DNA of 64,000 nucleotides from an uncultured Coriobacteriaceae bacterium (GCA_902798915.1 CADBYM010000011.1:20584-84583); one strand, 5' to 3'; shown: positions 9,803 through 17,883, counted from the stretch's first letter. Notes: generated from the sequence alone by a model not told the origin. A program made the numbers and translations.

Positions 9803-10051
9803 TCAGTTTCTGCCCCAATACTCGGGATGCAGTGCAGCATGCTGTCCCGTCTCCATGAGGCAGTCGATGTCGTCATACGCGTTCTCCAAGCGTTCCTGAT
9901 GATACTGGAAGTACCCGTCGTAAATCTCCTGCGTCAACCCGCGCTCGTCCCACTCGCGGAGCACCTCGCCGGTGGACCGGGCATTGAACTCGGCATAGTG
10001 CTCCAGCAGGTACATGAAGAACCACATCTCTTCGCTTATCACTTCGGGCAT
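9803..10051 (-). CDS. DUF3791-like small protein (third gene of DUF3990 module)
   Basis: 82 residues from the ATG at 10051, chosen because GAGGTG lies 7 nt before it; a TTG at 10057 is the alternative. It is acidic and helical (ISEEMWFFMYLLEHYAEF..., then EIYDGYFQYHQERLENAYDDID) and resembles the DUF3791 family, small proteins usually encoded next to a DUF3990 gene. Function is unknown. By position it could be the antitoxin or accessory factor for the DUF3990 protein (inference). It is the last gene of a three-gene cluster whose reading frames touch or overlap, so it is probably translationally coupled. Confidence 0.65.
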   Translation of the reverse strand: MPEVISEEMWFFMYLLEHYAEFNARSTGEVLREWDERGLTQEIYDGYFQYHQERLENAYDDIDCLMETGQHAALHPEYWGRN

Positions 10052-10053
10052 CG

Positions 10054-10299
10054 TCAATCACCTCGCAGGTAGACGGAGTTGAGAGGGCTCCCCGTGACGA
10101 CCTCGCTCTCCCATATGTCAAACAGTCCAGGTGCGCCGAAGCACTGCAGGCCGTATTCGGTTTGCTCCAGCCAAGCATGCGTCTTCGAGGACACGAACCG
10201 ACGAAGGGCTTCCATGCGGTCGAGGTTGTATTTCTCCACGATAAGGTCGGTCACGGCATGGTCGTAGTACCGCAAGGAGGTGGCGCTCACTCTGCTCAT
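10054..10299 (-). CDS. DUF3791-like small protein (second gene of DUF3990 module)
   Basis: 81 residues. The central segment EKYNLDRMEALRRFVSSKTH and the C-terminal FDIWESEVVTGSPLNSVYLRG resemble small DUF3791-type proteins that accompany DUF3990. The ATG overlaps the stop of the preceding DUF3990 gene (ATGA), implying translational coupling and fixed stoichiometry. There is no signal peptide or membrane segment, so it is cytosolic. It may bind and restrain the DUF3990 enzyme (inference from gene pairing). It sits inside the restriction locus between the active hsdS and the silent cassette, like cargo. Confidence 0.65.
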   Translation of the reverse strand: MSRVSATSLRYYDHAVTDLIVEKYNLDRMEALRRFVSSKTHAWLEQTEYGLQCFGAPGLFDIWESEVVTGSPLNSVYLRGD

Positions 10300-10772
10300 G
10301 ATGCAATCGTCTCCCTATGATTCAACGCCTCTATGGCGGCATCGGTCTTCATAGCCCACTGATCCGTGAAGCGCATCGGCAGCAGCAGCTCGAGCGCCAT
10401 ACTTTCTGTGATGGTGCCCTCGAGGAACAGGTTGATGACGTTCACAGTTCGGTCGTCCGCAACAGGACCAGCCACGACGTCATGCCGGGAATCGTCGGCC
10501 TGCAGAGTTCTGGACCGCACCACGTATTCCAGCCAGTCCTTGCTTGCGCCATCAAATCGGAGGATGGACAGGCGAGACCACGCTTCCTCACTCGTTTCGA
10601 ACACCGTGATCGTCGGCTCTCCCCCACGCCACTTCGACACACGCATCGCCCACTTCCTTGCCTGCTCGTAGTCTGTAGTCGTGTAAAACCCAACACCAAA
10701 GTCGAGGGCGGCGCGCGAGCGGGTCAGTACCGGTTCTCGCACCTCCACGTTGCTTCCATGGTAAAGAATCAC
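10296..10772 (-). CDS. DUF3990 protein, ADP-ribosyltransferase-like fold suspected
   Basis: 158 residues from a GTG start. AGGAGG, which overlaps the hsdS stop, lies 7 nt upstream. Recognisable DUF3990 features are LYHGSNV at the N-terminus, DFGVGFYTTTDYEQARKWA, VVAGPVADDRTVNVI and a C-terminal FTDQ..MKTDAAIEAL. The YHGS and GFYTT elements resemble the H-Y core of ADP-ribosyltransferase/KptA-like folds, so an NAD-using toxin-like activity is plausible but unproven. The gene starts 11 nt after hsdS, so it is cotranscribed with hsdM-hsdS and leads two coupled DUF3791-like genes. The arrangement suggests a toxin-antitoxin-like or abortive defence module nested in the restriction operon. Confidence 0.75.
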   Translation of the reverse strand: MILYHGSNVEVREPVLTRSRAALDFGVGFYTTTDYEQARKWAMRVSKWRGGEPTITVFETSEEAWSRLSILRFDGASKDWLEYVVRSRTLQADDSRHDVVAGPVADDRTVNVINLFLEGTITESMALELLLPMRFTDQWAMKTDAAIEALNHRETIAS

Positions 10773-10783
10773 ACGAACACCTC

Positions 10784-12010
10784 CTATACGAACATCTTTG
10801 CCAGCAGCGAAGACTTCAGATTGCGCAGCGCCTCTAGCTTACGCTGATGAAGGGTGATGAGGGAGTCGAGCCTGAGTAGCACCGAGCCAACTACCTTCTG
10901 CTCATCCATTTCAGGCATGCGAACGTAAACATCAGAAAGCGTTTCCTGAGAGACGTTGATGTGCTGCGCACCCTGCGCTCTGCATGTTATCTGGCTGCGA
11001 ACTGATTTGGAGTTGAGATGAAACTTGATGAAAACGGGATCATAGTCTGCAACCTTCTTACCTCTGATGACAAACCCTCCAAAGGAAGCAGAAACGAGCT
11101 GGTCAAGGTATACGTTCGAAGTCCCGGCATCCTCGTAATTCTCCGAACTACGTTGGAAGAGAACATCGCCGTACTCGACAGAGAATCGCTTCGTCTCTTC
11201 ATCGTTCAGACGAGCTTTTCCCCTCACAGTCTCATGCGTGATGAAACCATCACTAAGTATGTCCATAACACTGATAAGCGGTATTCCGTCTCCGAATGCG
11301 TCACGCGAGCCGTTAAAACCATTCTGGAAGAAGAGGAGCTCCCCCAACTTACGCTGTTCCCAAGGGTCAGTGAAGCCGGCGAACCGAATTTCGGGCTCGG
11401 ACGCGCCGTCTCGTGGAAACATCTTCTCGAGGAGTGCCTTCTTGAGCACCGTGAGTCGATCATACTCACGCTGATGAAGGGTGATGAGGTTGTCGAGGTG
11501 GTCGAATTGGGCTCCTATGAATCGCTGCTCTTCGACGCCTGGCATCCAGATCTCGCTCAGCAGGAGCTTGTCGAAGAAGAAATAGAGCCTGACTCCTCCC
11601 TCCTGCAGCATCTCAATCTGCTTCATGAACAACGGTGACTTGAACCAGTGCCAGAGGAATCTGTCGTCGCAGGTTTCGTCTGCCCGGAAGACCTCGTACA
11701 GTGAGCTTACGATGACGTTCTCGCTGGTAGACAGATATCCTATCGAGCCAACGTTGATTCTTGCTGGGTTGTAAGCGAAGGAGCCCGGCTCGACTATCCA
11801 ATACATGCTTTTATCAGCATCGCGCATTGTGCCACCGTTCTCGAACTGCTCGTCCTGGGGAACAAAGCCCCTGTCGTTCGAGACCGAATAGCTCTGCAAG
11901 GGCAGGCTATCCCTATTCTTGACGCCTGATGCGAATACGAAATCCGAGAACTTACGCTGTTCCCAAGGGTCAGTGAAGCCGGCGAACCTGATTGGTGGCA
12001 CGGCGTTCAT
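10784..12010 (-). CDS. hsdS: Type I restriction enzyme, S (specificity) subunit
   Basis: 408 residues with the usual two-fold layout: IRFAGFTDPWEQRK, TRD1, central helix (LDNLITLHQREYDRLTVLKKALLEKMF), a second RFAGFTDPWEQRK, TRD2, and a terminal helix (LDSLITLHQRK...SLLAKMF). Each TRD reads one half of the bipartite recognition site; the helices set the spacing and bind HsdM. The ATG overlaps the hsdM stop by 4 nt, so the pair is translationally coupled. DNA encoding the conserved segments is present as a 38-nt perfect direct repeat (11348-11385 and 11952-11989), which makes internal TRD exchange possible. Confidence 0.95.
   Translation of the reverse strand: MNAVPPIRFAGFTDPWEQRKFSDFVFASGVKNRDSLPLQSYSVSNDRGFVPQDEQFENGGTMRDADKSMYWIVEPGSFAYNPARINVGSIGYLSTSENVIVSSLYEVFRADETCDDRFLWHWFKSPLFMKQIEMLQEGGVRLYFFFDKLLLSEIWMPGVEEQRFIGAQFDHLDNLITLHQREYDRLTVLKKALLEKMFPRDGASEPEIRFAGFTDPWEQRKLGELLFFQNGFNGSRDAFGDGIPLISVMDILSDGFITHETVRGKARLNDEETKRFSVEYGDVLFQRSSENYEDAGTSNVYLDQLVSASFGGFVIRGKKVADYDPVFIKFHLNSKSVRSQITCRAQGAQHINVSQETLSDVYVRMPEMDEQKVVGSVLLRLDSLITLHQRKLEALRNLKSSLLAKMFV
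11348..11385. repeat. 38-bp direct repeat, copy 1 (within hsdS)
   Basis: Starts CTTACGCTGTTCCCAAGGGT and ends GGCGAACC. Identical to 11952-11989, same orientation. It encodes RFAGFTDPWEQRK before TRD2. Confidence 0.9.
11473..11498. repeat. 26-bp repeat in central conserved region of hsdS
   Basis: Identical to 9192-9217 at the edge of the silent cassette, same orientation. It marks the likely crossover point between the cassette and the active gene. Confidence 0.85.
11952..11989. repeat. 38-bp direct repeat, copy 2 (5' end of hsdS)
   Basis: Identical to 11348-11385. It encodes the first RFAGFTDPWEQRK, just after the hsdS start codon. Confidence 0.9.
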
Positions 12011-14592
12011 CGGGCCTCACCGCCGAGAAGGGCGGCAAGCTCCTTGATGCCAGCCATATCGTAATCGTTACCGCAAAGGTTGCCGAGCATCCCCACAAGT
12101 TCGGCTTCCGCTTGCCTGATCTGCTCGTCTATGTCGGCATACGTCGTCGCGTACTTGTTCGAGAGCGCTTGAAGCTCGTCAACCAGGTGACCAAGAATCA
12201 CATCAGGCATACTGGCAATGCGCTCCACCACGGGATCAATCCACTTGACAGAGAGCAGCATGCGTGCCTGATTGTCGTCGAGCCTCTCGATTGCCTCTTT
12301 GGTTTGAGCCTCGAGGACAGCCCGAGCATCTTTGAGCTGACGCTTTGTCGTCCGCTCCCCTTCAAACAGCTTGACCACGCGATCAAGCCGCGAAGGCAAT
12401 GAGTCGGGCAAGCGCGCCTCAGCACCCATATCCGCTCGCAGGCTCCTGATGGTCGCCTTGAGCTTCGAGGCGACGAACGCGTCACCGGCTTCGTTGACTG
12501 CCTCTCCCGCGTCGGCCTTCTCCTCCTCCGTCAATCCCTCCAGAACCCCAGAGACCTCCGCAGCGATGGCGGGCAGCTTTCGTTCAAGCTCACCAACCCG
12601 CTCCGACTCGTCGGAGAGCACTTCTCGTTGCACCAACTCGAAGGGCAGGACATGGCCAATCCAGCCATCCTGAACCTCTACGTCGCGCCCGCGCTGCTTC
12701 TTCATGACCAGCCGCGGATCCACCCGGCGAACTGCATCGAAGCCCTCGGTTTGCAAGACCTCAAGGTCCTGCGAAATCTGTTGCCACTCGTCATCTAGCG
12801 CCTGATAAGCGTCGTAGCGGTCTACGAGGGGAACGCCCTCGAGCCTCCCAAAGAGGTCCGCAGTAATCTGCGCCTCCTCGTTGTCGCGGGGCACCAACGA
12901 CGTCTCGTCAACCAGCTCCTCGTAGAGCCATGGCTCAAAGTCATTGAATCGCGAGGAGAAGTCATTGCACCACTGCCGAACGGCATCGCTCGCCCTCACG
13001 GCATCGCCCACGTCATCGCAAACAAGTCGCATGCTCGCAGGATTCACCTGCGCGAACAGCTCCTCGCGCAAACCGGGGAACGCCTTCCAGTAGCGTTCGA
13101 GCGCATCAACCTCGCTCGTGGGAATCCCGCCGAACATGGTCGCGTAGATGTCCCATCCCTGTACCCGCTCAGACGAGTCCACGTACCGGGGGATGTTCAG
13201 GTTGTAGTCGTTGGCGCGCACCTCATCCTTGCTCACCACACGGCAGAAGCGCTCAATGTCAGCACGCGCCTCATAGGCATCGGCAATCCTTCTGATGTCC
13301 GATGCGCGAAGCTTGTTGTTCTTGCCTTCCTTCACGAAGCCCTTCGACGCATCGATGATGAGGATGTCGTCACGTGTGCGCGACTTGCGCAGCACCATGA
13401 CGATAGTGGGAATGCCCGTACCGAAGAAAATGTTGGCAGGCAAACCGATGATGGCATCGATCTTGTCGTTCTCGACAAGATTGCGCCTGATTTGGCCCTC
13501 TTCGCCGCCGCGAAAGAGGACGCCATGGGGCAAGACGATGCACATGATGCCGTCTGGCTGCAGATGGTAAAGATCGTGCAGCAGGAAGGCATAGTCGGCC
13601 TTCGACTTGGGCGCGATGCCATAGTCGTCGAAGCGCGGATCGGGTCCGTCAGGCGCGTCCCATCGTTGGGAGTATGGGGGATTTGAAACTACGGCGTCCA
13701 CGAAGAGTGGTTCGTACGTCTCAGGGTGGCCTTCCTCGAACCAAGGCCAGTCATCCGCAAGGGTGTCGCCGTTCCGCGTCACGATGTTGGCGGGGTCGAT
13801 GCCACGCATCACGAGGTTCATGCGCGTCAGGTTGTAGGTGTTCTCCTTCAGTTCCTGCGCATAGTACTTAATGCGTCCGGCGCTGCCCGTGTGTTGTGCA
13901 ACGGCCTGTCCAATGTTGATGAGTAGCGAGCCCGAGCCGCTCGTGGGGTCGTAGATCTGTATTTCGTGGCGGTCCCGCAGGTGAAAGGCCACAATCTCCG
14001 ACATGAGAACCGACACTTCGTGCGGCGTGTAGAACTCCCCGGCCTTCTTGCCCGCGTTGGCCGCGAAGTTGCTGATGAGGTACTCGTAGATGTATCCCAG
14101 CACATCGTAGCCCTGGCGACCATCCATCGGAATGTCCCTAATGAGGTGAAGAAGGCCGCTTATTGCCTTGGTGCGTGCACCGGAAGTGTCACCGAGTTTG
14201 GAGAGACCAGTCTCAAGCGTCTCGAAGATACGCTCGAAAACTTGTTTGTGGTGCGGGTCCACCAAACGGCTAAACGCGGAGAGCGCATCGGTCACGTCCG
14301 AGACGTCGAAGTCCGTACCTTTGGCAAGCCACGTGCTGTATAGGTTTTCGTAAGCAATGAAGTACCCAAGATTAGGACGCACAAACTCGACGACATCGGG
14401 ACTGTCTTCCGTGATGGTCGGCATGTCCTCCTCTTCCAGGCCCTTCTCGCGCAACCACGCTTCTTCCTTCTCGGAGAGGAACTTGTAGAAGATAAAGCCA
14501 AGGATGTAGTCCTTGTACTCGCTCGCATCTATTTTTGAGCGCATCTCGTTCGCGGAGGCCCAAATCCTTGCCGCCAACTGTTGTTTGTTCAT
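12007..14592 (-). CDS. hsdM: Type I restriction enzyme, M (methyltransferase) subunit, long form
   Basis: 861 residues from the ATG at 14592. An upstream in-frame ATG at 14607 would add five residues, but the GGGAGAG lying within them is the better ribosome site for MNKQQLAARIWA, the standard HsdM start. An N-terminal helical domain (about 1-140) is followed by the N6-adenine methylase with AdoMet motif DPTSGSGSLL and catalytic NPPY, then a long C-terminal region (about 480-861) rich in charged helices. Typical HsdM is nearer 500-550 residues, so the tail is an extension. It methylates the site chosen by HsdS and completes the HsdR complex. First gene of the operon hsdM-hsdS-DUF3990-DUF3791-DUF3791. 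Confidence 0.95.
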   Translation of the reverse strand: MNKQQLAARIWASANEMRSKIDASEYKDYILGFIFYKFLSEKEEAWLREKGLEEEDMPTITEDSPDVVEFVRPNLGYFIAYENLYSTWLAKGTDFDVSDVTDALSAFSRLVDPHHKQVFERIFETLETGLSKLGDTSGARTKAISGLLHLIRDIPMDGRQGYDVLGYIYEYLISNFAANAGKKAGEFYTPHEVSVLMSEIVAFHLRDRHEIQIYDPTSGSGSLLINIGQAVAQHTGSAGRIKYYAQELKENTYNLTRMNLVMRGIDPANIVTRNGDTLADDWPWFEEGHPETYEPLFVDAVVSNPPYSQRWDAPDGPDPRFDDYGIAPKSKADYAFLLHDLYHLQPDGIMCIVLPHGVLFRGGEEGQIRRNLVENDKIDAIIGLPANIFFGTGIPTIVMVLRKSRTRDDILIIDASKGFVKEGKNNKLRASDIRRIADAYEARADIERFCRVVSKDEVRANDYNLNIPRYVDSSERVQGWDIYATMFGGIPTSEVDALERYWKAFPGLREELFAQVNPASMRLVCDDVGDAVRASDAVRQWCNDFSSRFNDFEPWLYEELVDETSLVPRDNEEAQITADLFGRLEGVPLVDRYDAYQALDDEWQQISQDLEVLQTEGFDAVRRVDPRLVMKKQRGRDVEVQDGWIGHVLPFELVQREVLSDESERVGELERKLPAIAAEVSGVLEGLTEEEKADAGEAVNEAGDAFVASKLKATIRSLRADMGAEARLPDSLPSRLDRVVKLFEGERTTKRQLKDARAVLEAQTKEAIERLDDNQARMLLSVKWIDPVVERIASMPDVILGHLVDELQALSNKYATTYADIDEQIRQAEAELVGMLGNLCGNDYDMAGIKELAALLGGEAR

Positions 14593-14641
14593 CGACTCTC
14601 CCGCCATCGCTGTAAATGAGCGTAAGCCACACCTGCGCTTC

Positions 14642-14647
14642 AGTATA
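14642..14647 (-). promoter_or_regulatory. Possible -10 box of the hsdM operon
   Basis: TATACT on the minus strand, about 50 nt upstream of the hsdM start. No good -35 hexamer is seen 16-18 nt further up, so this is tentative. Confidence 0.35.
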
Positions 14648-14682
14648 CCCCGGTTCAGATAGAAGAAAGTGACGTAAGAGGA

Positions 14683-15210
14683 CTACAAAGGGGGCTGTCC
14701 TCCGCGAGACACCAAGAGTCGGTTGACCGCGATAACGTCGCGATGCCGCACGTCACGCGGTTCGAAGTGCAAGAGCTGATACACCATCTGCATGACGGCG
14801 CCTGCTCCGAAGGCCGAGAGCAGGGTTCCCACGCCTACCGGCCCTCCGAGCAGCCATCCCGCAACGGTGACCATCGACCACAACGCAATATGGACCACGC
14901 CGATGGGCACGCGTGGCAGGCGTTTGCCGAGTCCGACCAGCAAGGCGTCGCGCGGACCGCAGCATTGGCACGCGCGCATATAGATCCACATGCCCACCGC
15001 CATGATGGCAAAACCCACGAGCATCATGGCGACTCCGGACAGAACGCCCTCGCACGGCTCGAGCGGACTCACATCGTTGAAGAGCTGCACGAAGTTGCCT
15101 GTCAGCAGCGCATCGATGATGGTTCAAGAGCCGTAAGATGCACGCCAAAGGAGAATGTCAGCAATCCGAATGCGATCTGCACCCATTCGAGCACGATGCG
15201 CGTGTGCGTC
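14683..15210 (-). pseudogene. YczE/YitT-type membrane protein gene, disrupted by an internal deletion
   Basis: The minus-strand start at 15210 gives MTHTRIVLEWVQIAFGLLTF then SFGVHLTA, a typical first membrane helix of the YczE family, but it runs into a stop after 36 codons. In another frame the continuation IIDALLTGNFVQLFND, then helices and GPRDALLVGL, IGVVH and GGPVGVGTLL, matches the middle and end of the same family. About 40 residues between the first helix and IIDALL (usually helix 2 and the NPWD-like loop) are missing at about 15117-15130. A deletion with a frameshift therefore inactivated the gene. The 3' part alone (14683-15090) is open but would start inside a helix pair, so a working product is unlikely. 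Confidence 0.7.
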
Positions 15211-15237
15211 ATCTGACGGGGCGGGTCACTTGTCACG

Positions 15238-15483
15238 CTACGCGACATTGGCCGCCAGATAGGCGATGATGTCATCACTCTCGTACATCGGCTCGCCGTC
15301 GATGATGAGGCAGGGCACCTGCGCTTTGCCGCCGAGGGCCACGAGCCGCTCCTCGGCACCCTCCTCGGTCTGCAGGCAATGCATCGTCATGGTTATGCCA
15401 TGCTCCTCCATGTAGTCGAGAACCTTGCGGCTGTAACCGCAGAAGTTGCGATAGTAGAGCTCGAGGCTGCTCGTGTCACTCAT
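15238..15483 (-). CDS. Glutaredoxin-like redox protein
   Basis: 81 residues from the ATG at 15483, preceded by AAGGAG 6 nt away; a longer frame to 15516 lacks a ribosome site. Thioredoxin-fold signature: LELYYRNFCGYSRKV with a CxxS rather than CxxC site, a VP cis-proline in QVPCLIIDG, and the C-terminal ESDDIIAYL typical of glutaredoxins and the GST N-terminal domain. The missing second Cys suggests a monothiol or glutathionylation-type mechanism, or thiol-disulfide relay with mycothiol-independent partners. Cytosolic. The disrupted YczE gene lies just downstream in the same direction. Confidence 0.82.
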   Translation of the reverse strand: MSDTSSLELYYRNFCGYSRKVLDYMEEHGITMTMHCLQTEEGAEERLVALGGKAQVPCLIIDGEPMYESDDIIAYLAANVA

Positions 15484-15531
15484 GATTGCTCCTTCGAGTC
15501 GAGGGTCGATGTGCACTGTCCATTGTGCACT

Positions 15532-15853
15532 AAAAACGGAGGTTGTGGCACGCCGGGCCGTCCCTCGGAGTGACGCCCCTTACAGAAACCAAGGTTGTGG
15601 CACGCCACGGACGGCGCCCCTTACAAAAACGGAGCTTGTGGCAGAGCTTCTAACGGAAACGGACCTTGCGGCACGCCACAACCTCGCCTTTCGTTAGATT
15701 CTCTGCCACAAGCTCGGTTTTTGTTGGACCGGCGGGCGGGCTCCTGCCACAAGCTCGATTTCTGTTAGACCGGCGGGCGCGCTCCTGCCTCAAGCTCGAT
15801 TTCCGTTAGACCGGCGGGCGGGCTCCTGCCTCAAGCTCGATTTCCGTTAGAGC
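15532..15853. repeat. Bipartite repeat array: 41-bp tandem repeats facing inverted copies
   Basis: From 15703 a 41-bp unit starting CTGCCACAAGCTCGATTT and ending in GGCGGGCGGGCTC recurs at 15703, 15744, 15785 and (partial) 15826. Upstream, at about 15532, 15583, 15624 and 15654, related units lie in the opposite orientation (AAAACGGAGCTTGTGGCAG and variants), so the array is roughly palindromic around 15670-15700. There is no coding frame across it. It fills the gap between the glutaredoxin gene and hisK. Function unknown: possible structured RNA, protein-binding array or expansion-prone satellite. Confidence 0.85.
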
Positions 15854-15876
15854 ACCACCCGGTTTCGTCATTCTCA

Positions 15877-15915
15877 CGCTTGACCATCCTTCCCGAGCGA
15901 GGACGGTCAAGAGCG
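15877..15915. other. Inverted repeat upstream of hisK
   Basis: CGCTTGACCATCC (15877-15889) pairs with GGACGGTCAAGAGCG (15901-15915), with one mismatch and one bulge, across an 11-nt loop. It is 65 nt before the hisK start. It could be a terminator for transcripts crossing the repeat array or a leader hairpin; no T run follows. Confidence 0.4.
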
Positions 15916-15980
15916 AAGCAGAGGCGGATAATGGCAACGATCATAATGGCACCAACACCATCCATACGAAAGGACCCGCC

Positions 15981-16823
15981 ATGCTTGCCGACTATCACGT
16001 TCACTGCATGTTCTCCGATGACTCCTGGTACGCCCCAGAGAAGGTCGTCGCCGACGCCTGGAAGCAAAACCTCGACGAGATTTGCTTCACCGACCATGTC
16101 GACTACGGCATCAAGCCCGACTGGGATGACGTGCACTCGGCAAGGGTGCTGGAGGGGCAGCGCCTACTCAACGTGGACTACGCGTCGTACTTCCCCTACA
16201 TCGCCGACCTGCGCGAGCAATGGAAGGGACGCATCACGATCAAGAGCGGCCTGGAGCTGGGCGTGCAGACGCACACGATTCCCCAGTTCAACGCCCTGTG
16301 GGAGCAGTGGGGCAGCGAGCTCGACTTTACGCTGCTCTCCGTCCATCAAGTAGGGGACGAAGAGTTCTGGACCGGCGAGTTCCAAGAAGGTCGCGCACAG
16401 GAGGAATACAATCGTGCCTATTATCAGGAACTCTACGACGTGACGACGCGCTTCGAGCACTGGAGCGTCCTCGCGCACCTCGACCTCATCAAGCGCTATG
16501 ACCCGGCGGGCATCCTCGACTTCCCCGCCAACCGCGACCTCGTGGCGGCGACGCTCGAGCACGTGATCGCGCAAGGCAAGGGCATCGAGCTCAATACGTC
16601 GAGCATTCGCTACGGCCTTAAGGACAGCCAGCCCGCCGAGGAGATCCTACGCCTGTACCTCGACCTCGGCGGCAGGATCATCACCCTCGGATCCGACAGC
16701 CACGCCCCCGAGCACCTCGGCGCCTACATCCGTCATTTCCAGCACTACCTAGCAAACTTGGGCTTTGAGGGCTTCTGCACCTATGACAAGATGGTGCCCA
16801 CGTTCCACCCCTTCGAGGCGTAG
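15981..16823 (+). CDS. hisK: Histidinol-phosphatase, PHP family
   Basis: 280 residues. PHP-domain metal motifs are visible: DYHVHCMFS at the N-terminus, FTDHVD, a Glu in SGLELG, SVH, LAHLDLIKR, and the terminal GSDSHAPEHLG. This matches the HisK/HisJ-type phosphatase that removes phosphate from L-histidinol phosphate in histidine biosynthesis. Other his genes are not in the window, so it is a stand-alone enzyme and could act on another phosphorylated substrate. AAAGGA lies 7 nt before the ATG. Cytosolic, with trinuclear metal expected. The next gene converges, with a 50-nt gap. Confidence 0.85.
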   Translation: MLADYHVHCMFSDDSWYAPEKVVADAWKQNLDEICFTDHVDYGIKPDWDDVHSARVLEGQRLLNVDYASYFPYIADLREQWKGRITIKSGLELGVQTHTIPQFNALWEQWGSELDFTLLSVHQVGDEEFWTGEFQEGRAQEEYNRAYYQELYDVTTRFEHWSVLAHLDLIKRYDPAGILDFPANRDLVAATLEHVIAQGKGIELNTSSIRYGLKDSQPAEEILRLYLDLGGRIITLGSDSHAPEHLGAYIRHFQHYLANLGFEGFCTYDKMVPTFHPFEA

Positions 16824-16873
16824 GAGTCCACCGGAGGGCCACCCCCGGCGGATCCGTCGGAAATGGGAATTGC

Positions 16874-17761
16874 TTACGACCCGGGGGTGAATCCGTTGTC
16901 GGTCCACACGCGTATGGTCACTGGCTCGTCGGGCATGACGAACTCGAACGTGTCGCCGGTGACGAACGCCCCAGCGCCCTCGCTTCCGTTCACCGAGACG
17001 TGCAGGTCGACGTCGAGCACGGGCGGCACGACCACCTGCACGACCTCCCCAGCAGGCGCCGAGGTCGGGCAGCGTTGCACCAGCTCGTCCTCGTCGTCGA
17101 GCTCGATTGCGAGCCAGTCGTCCCCGGCCGACTCCTCGCGAAGGTAATCCTCCTGAAGCTGACGCACGTACTGCCATAAACCGCTGCGGTCCTGCACCGC
17201 GTAGTTTTGCCCCCCGCGCACCAGGACGTCCTCGCCCTCGAAGGCGTACGACGCCTTCGAGCCGTCCTGGAGCTCGAAAAGGACGTAGTGGTAGCTGTCG
17301 GTGATGCTCATGTTCGTCTCGCCTTCGACGAGCATGCGCGCCAGCTTCTTGTACACCTCGCGCATCGTGCGCGCGTCGGTTATGGTCACGCTGGGCCGGG
17401 AGCCCATCTGGTCGTACAGCACGGTGCACGACGTGGGGGTCCTTCCCGCCTGCATGTCTTCCACCAGTTGGGCCGACGCCGCGTCGTCGTCGAACGTCAG
17501 GATGGAGTCATCCGACAGGTTGATGGATACGCCGATGGGCTTCTCTGCCTGCGCGTCCTTCTCTGCCTGCGCGGGCTTCTCCGTTTGCACGTCGGGAGTC
17601 TCGTCGCGCGTGCGGTCTTCCTTGGCAGGCTCGCGGGAGTCCTCAACAGCCACCTCGCCCTTCGGTTCGTCTAGCGGCACAGGCGCACCGCAGGCGCCCA
17701 GGCCCACGCACATCGCCGCCACCGCCACAGATGTTATCGCTCGCATAAACCCGCATCGCAT
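16874..17761 (-). CDS. Lipoprotein of unknown function
   Basis: 295 residues from the ATG at 17761, set by GGAGG 6 nt upstream; the frame is open further but non-coding in character. Signal peptide with lipobox GLGAC near residue 20. Then an acidic, Lys/Glu-rich linker with a short repeat (EKPAQAEK DAQAEKP), and a central domain with SCTVLYDQMGSRPSVTITDA and SYHYVLFELQDGSKASYAFEG, resembling small extracytoplasmic sensor-like domains. A C-terminal beta-rich segment ends FVMPDEPVTIRVWTDNG, like bacterial Ig-like repeats. Anchored to the outer face of the membrane. No recognised enzyme motif and no obvious operon partner. Confidence 0.75.
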   Translation of the reverse strand: MRCGFMRAITSVAVAAMCVGLGACGAPVPLDEPKGEVAVEDSREPAKEDRTRDETPDVQTEKPAQAEKDAQAEKPIGVSINLSDDSILTFDDDAASAQLVEDMQAGRTPTSCTVLYDQMGSRPSVTITDARTMREVYKKLARMLVEGETNMSITDSYHYVLFELQDGSKASYAFEGEDVLVRGGQNYAVQDRSGLWQYVRQLQEDYLREESAGDDWLAIELDDEDELVQRCPTSAPAGEVVQVVVPPVLDVDLHVSVNGSEGAGAFVTGDTFEFVMPDEPVTIRVWTDNGFTPGS

Positions 17762-17819
17762 GGTCTGCCTCCATCCTCGTAGCCGCCACCCCTCATACCA
17801 TATACGACTCAGCGGGACA

Positions 17820-17883
17820 AAATGTCGTGGAGCGGCGGTCGGATGAAGGGGGTCCGCTCGGGGACTACCCCTAGTGGGCCCCA
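17820..17883. repeat. Dispersed hairpin element, copy A
   Basis: AATGTC, then GAGCGGC, GGATG and GGGTCC in the same order as in copy B at 20051-20107. It can fold through GGGGTCC against GGGCCCC. It lies just upstream of the lipoprotein gene start (minus strand). Confidence 0.4.

Noticed and set aside
8224..12010. Classical invertible hsdS switch
   Set aside because: All shared repeats lie in the same orientation, so inversion between them is not possible in the arrangement shown. Only deletion-type or conversion exchange fits.
15703..15853. CRISPR array
   Set aside because: Units are 41 bp with no unique spacers between them, and no cas genes are present. It is a plain tandem repeat.
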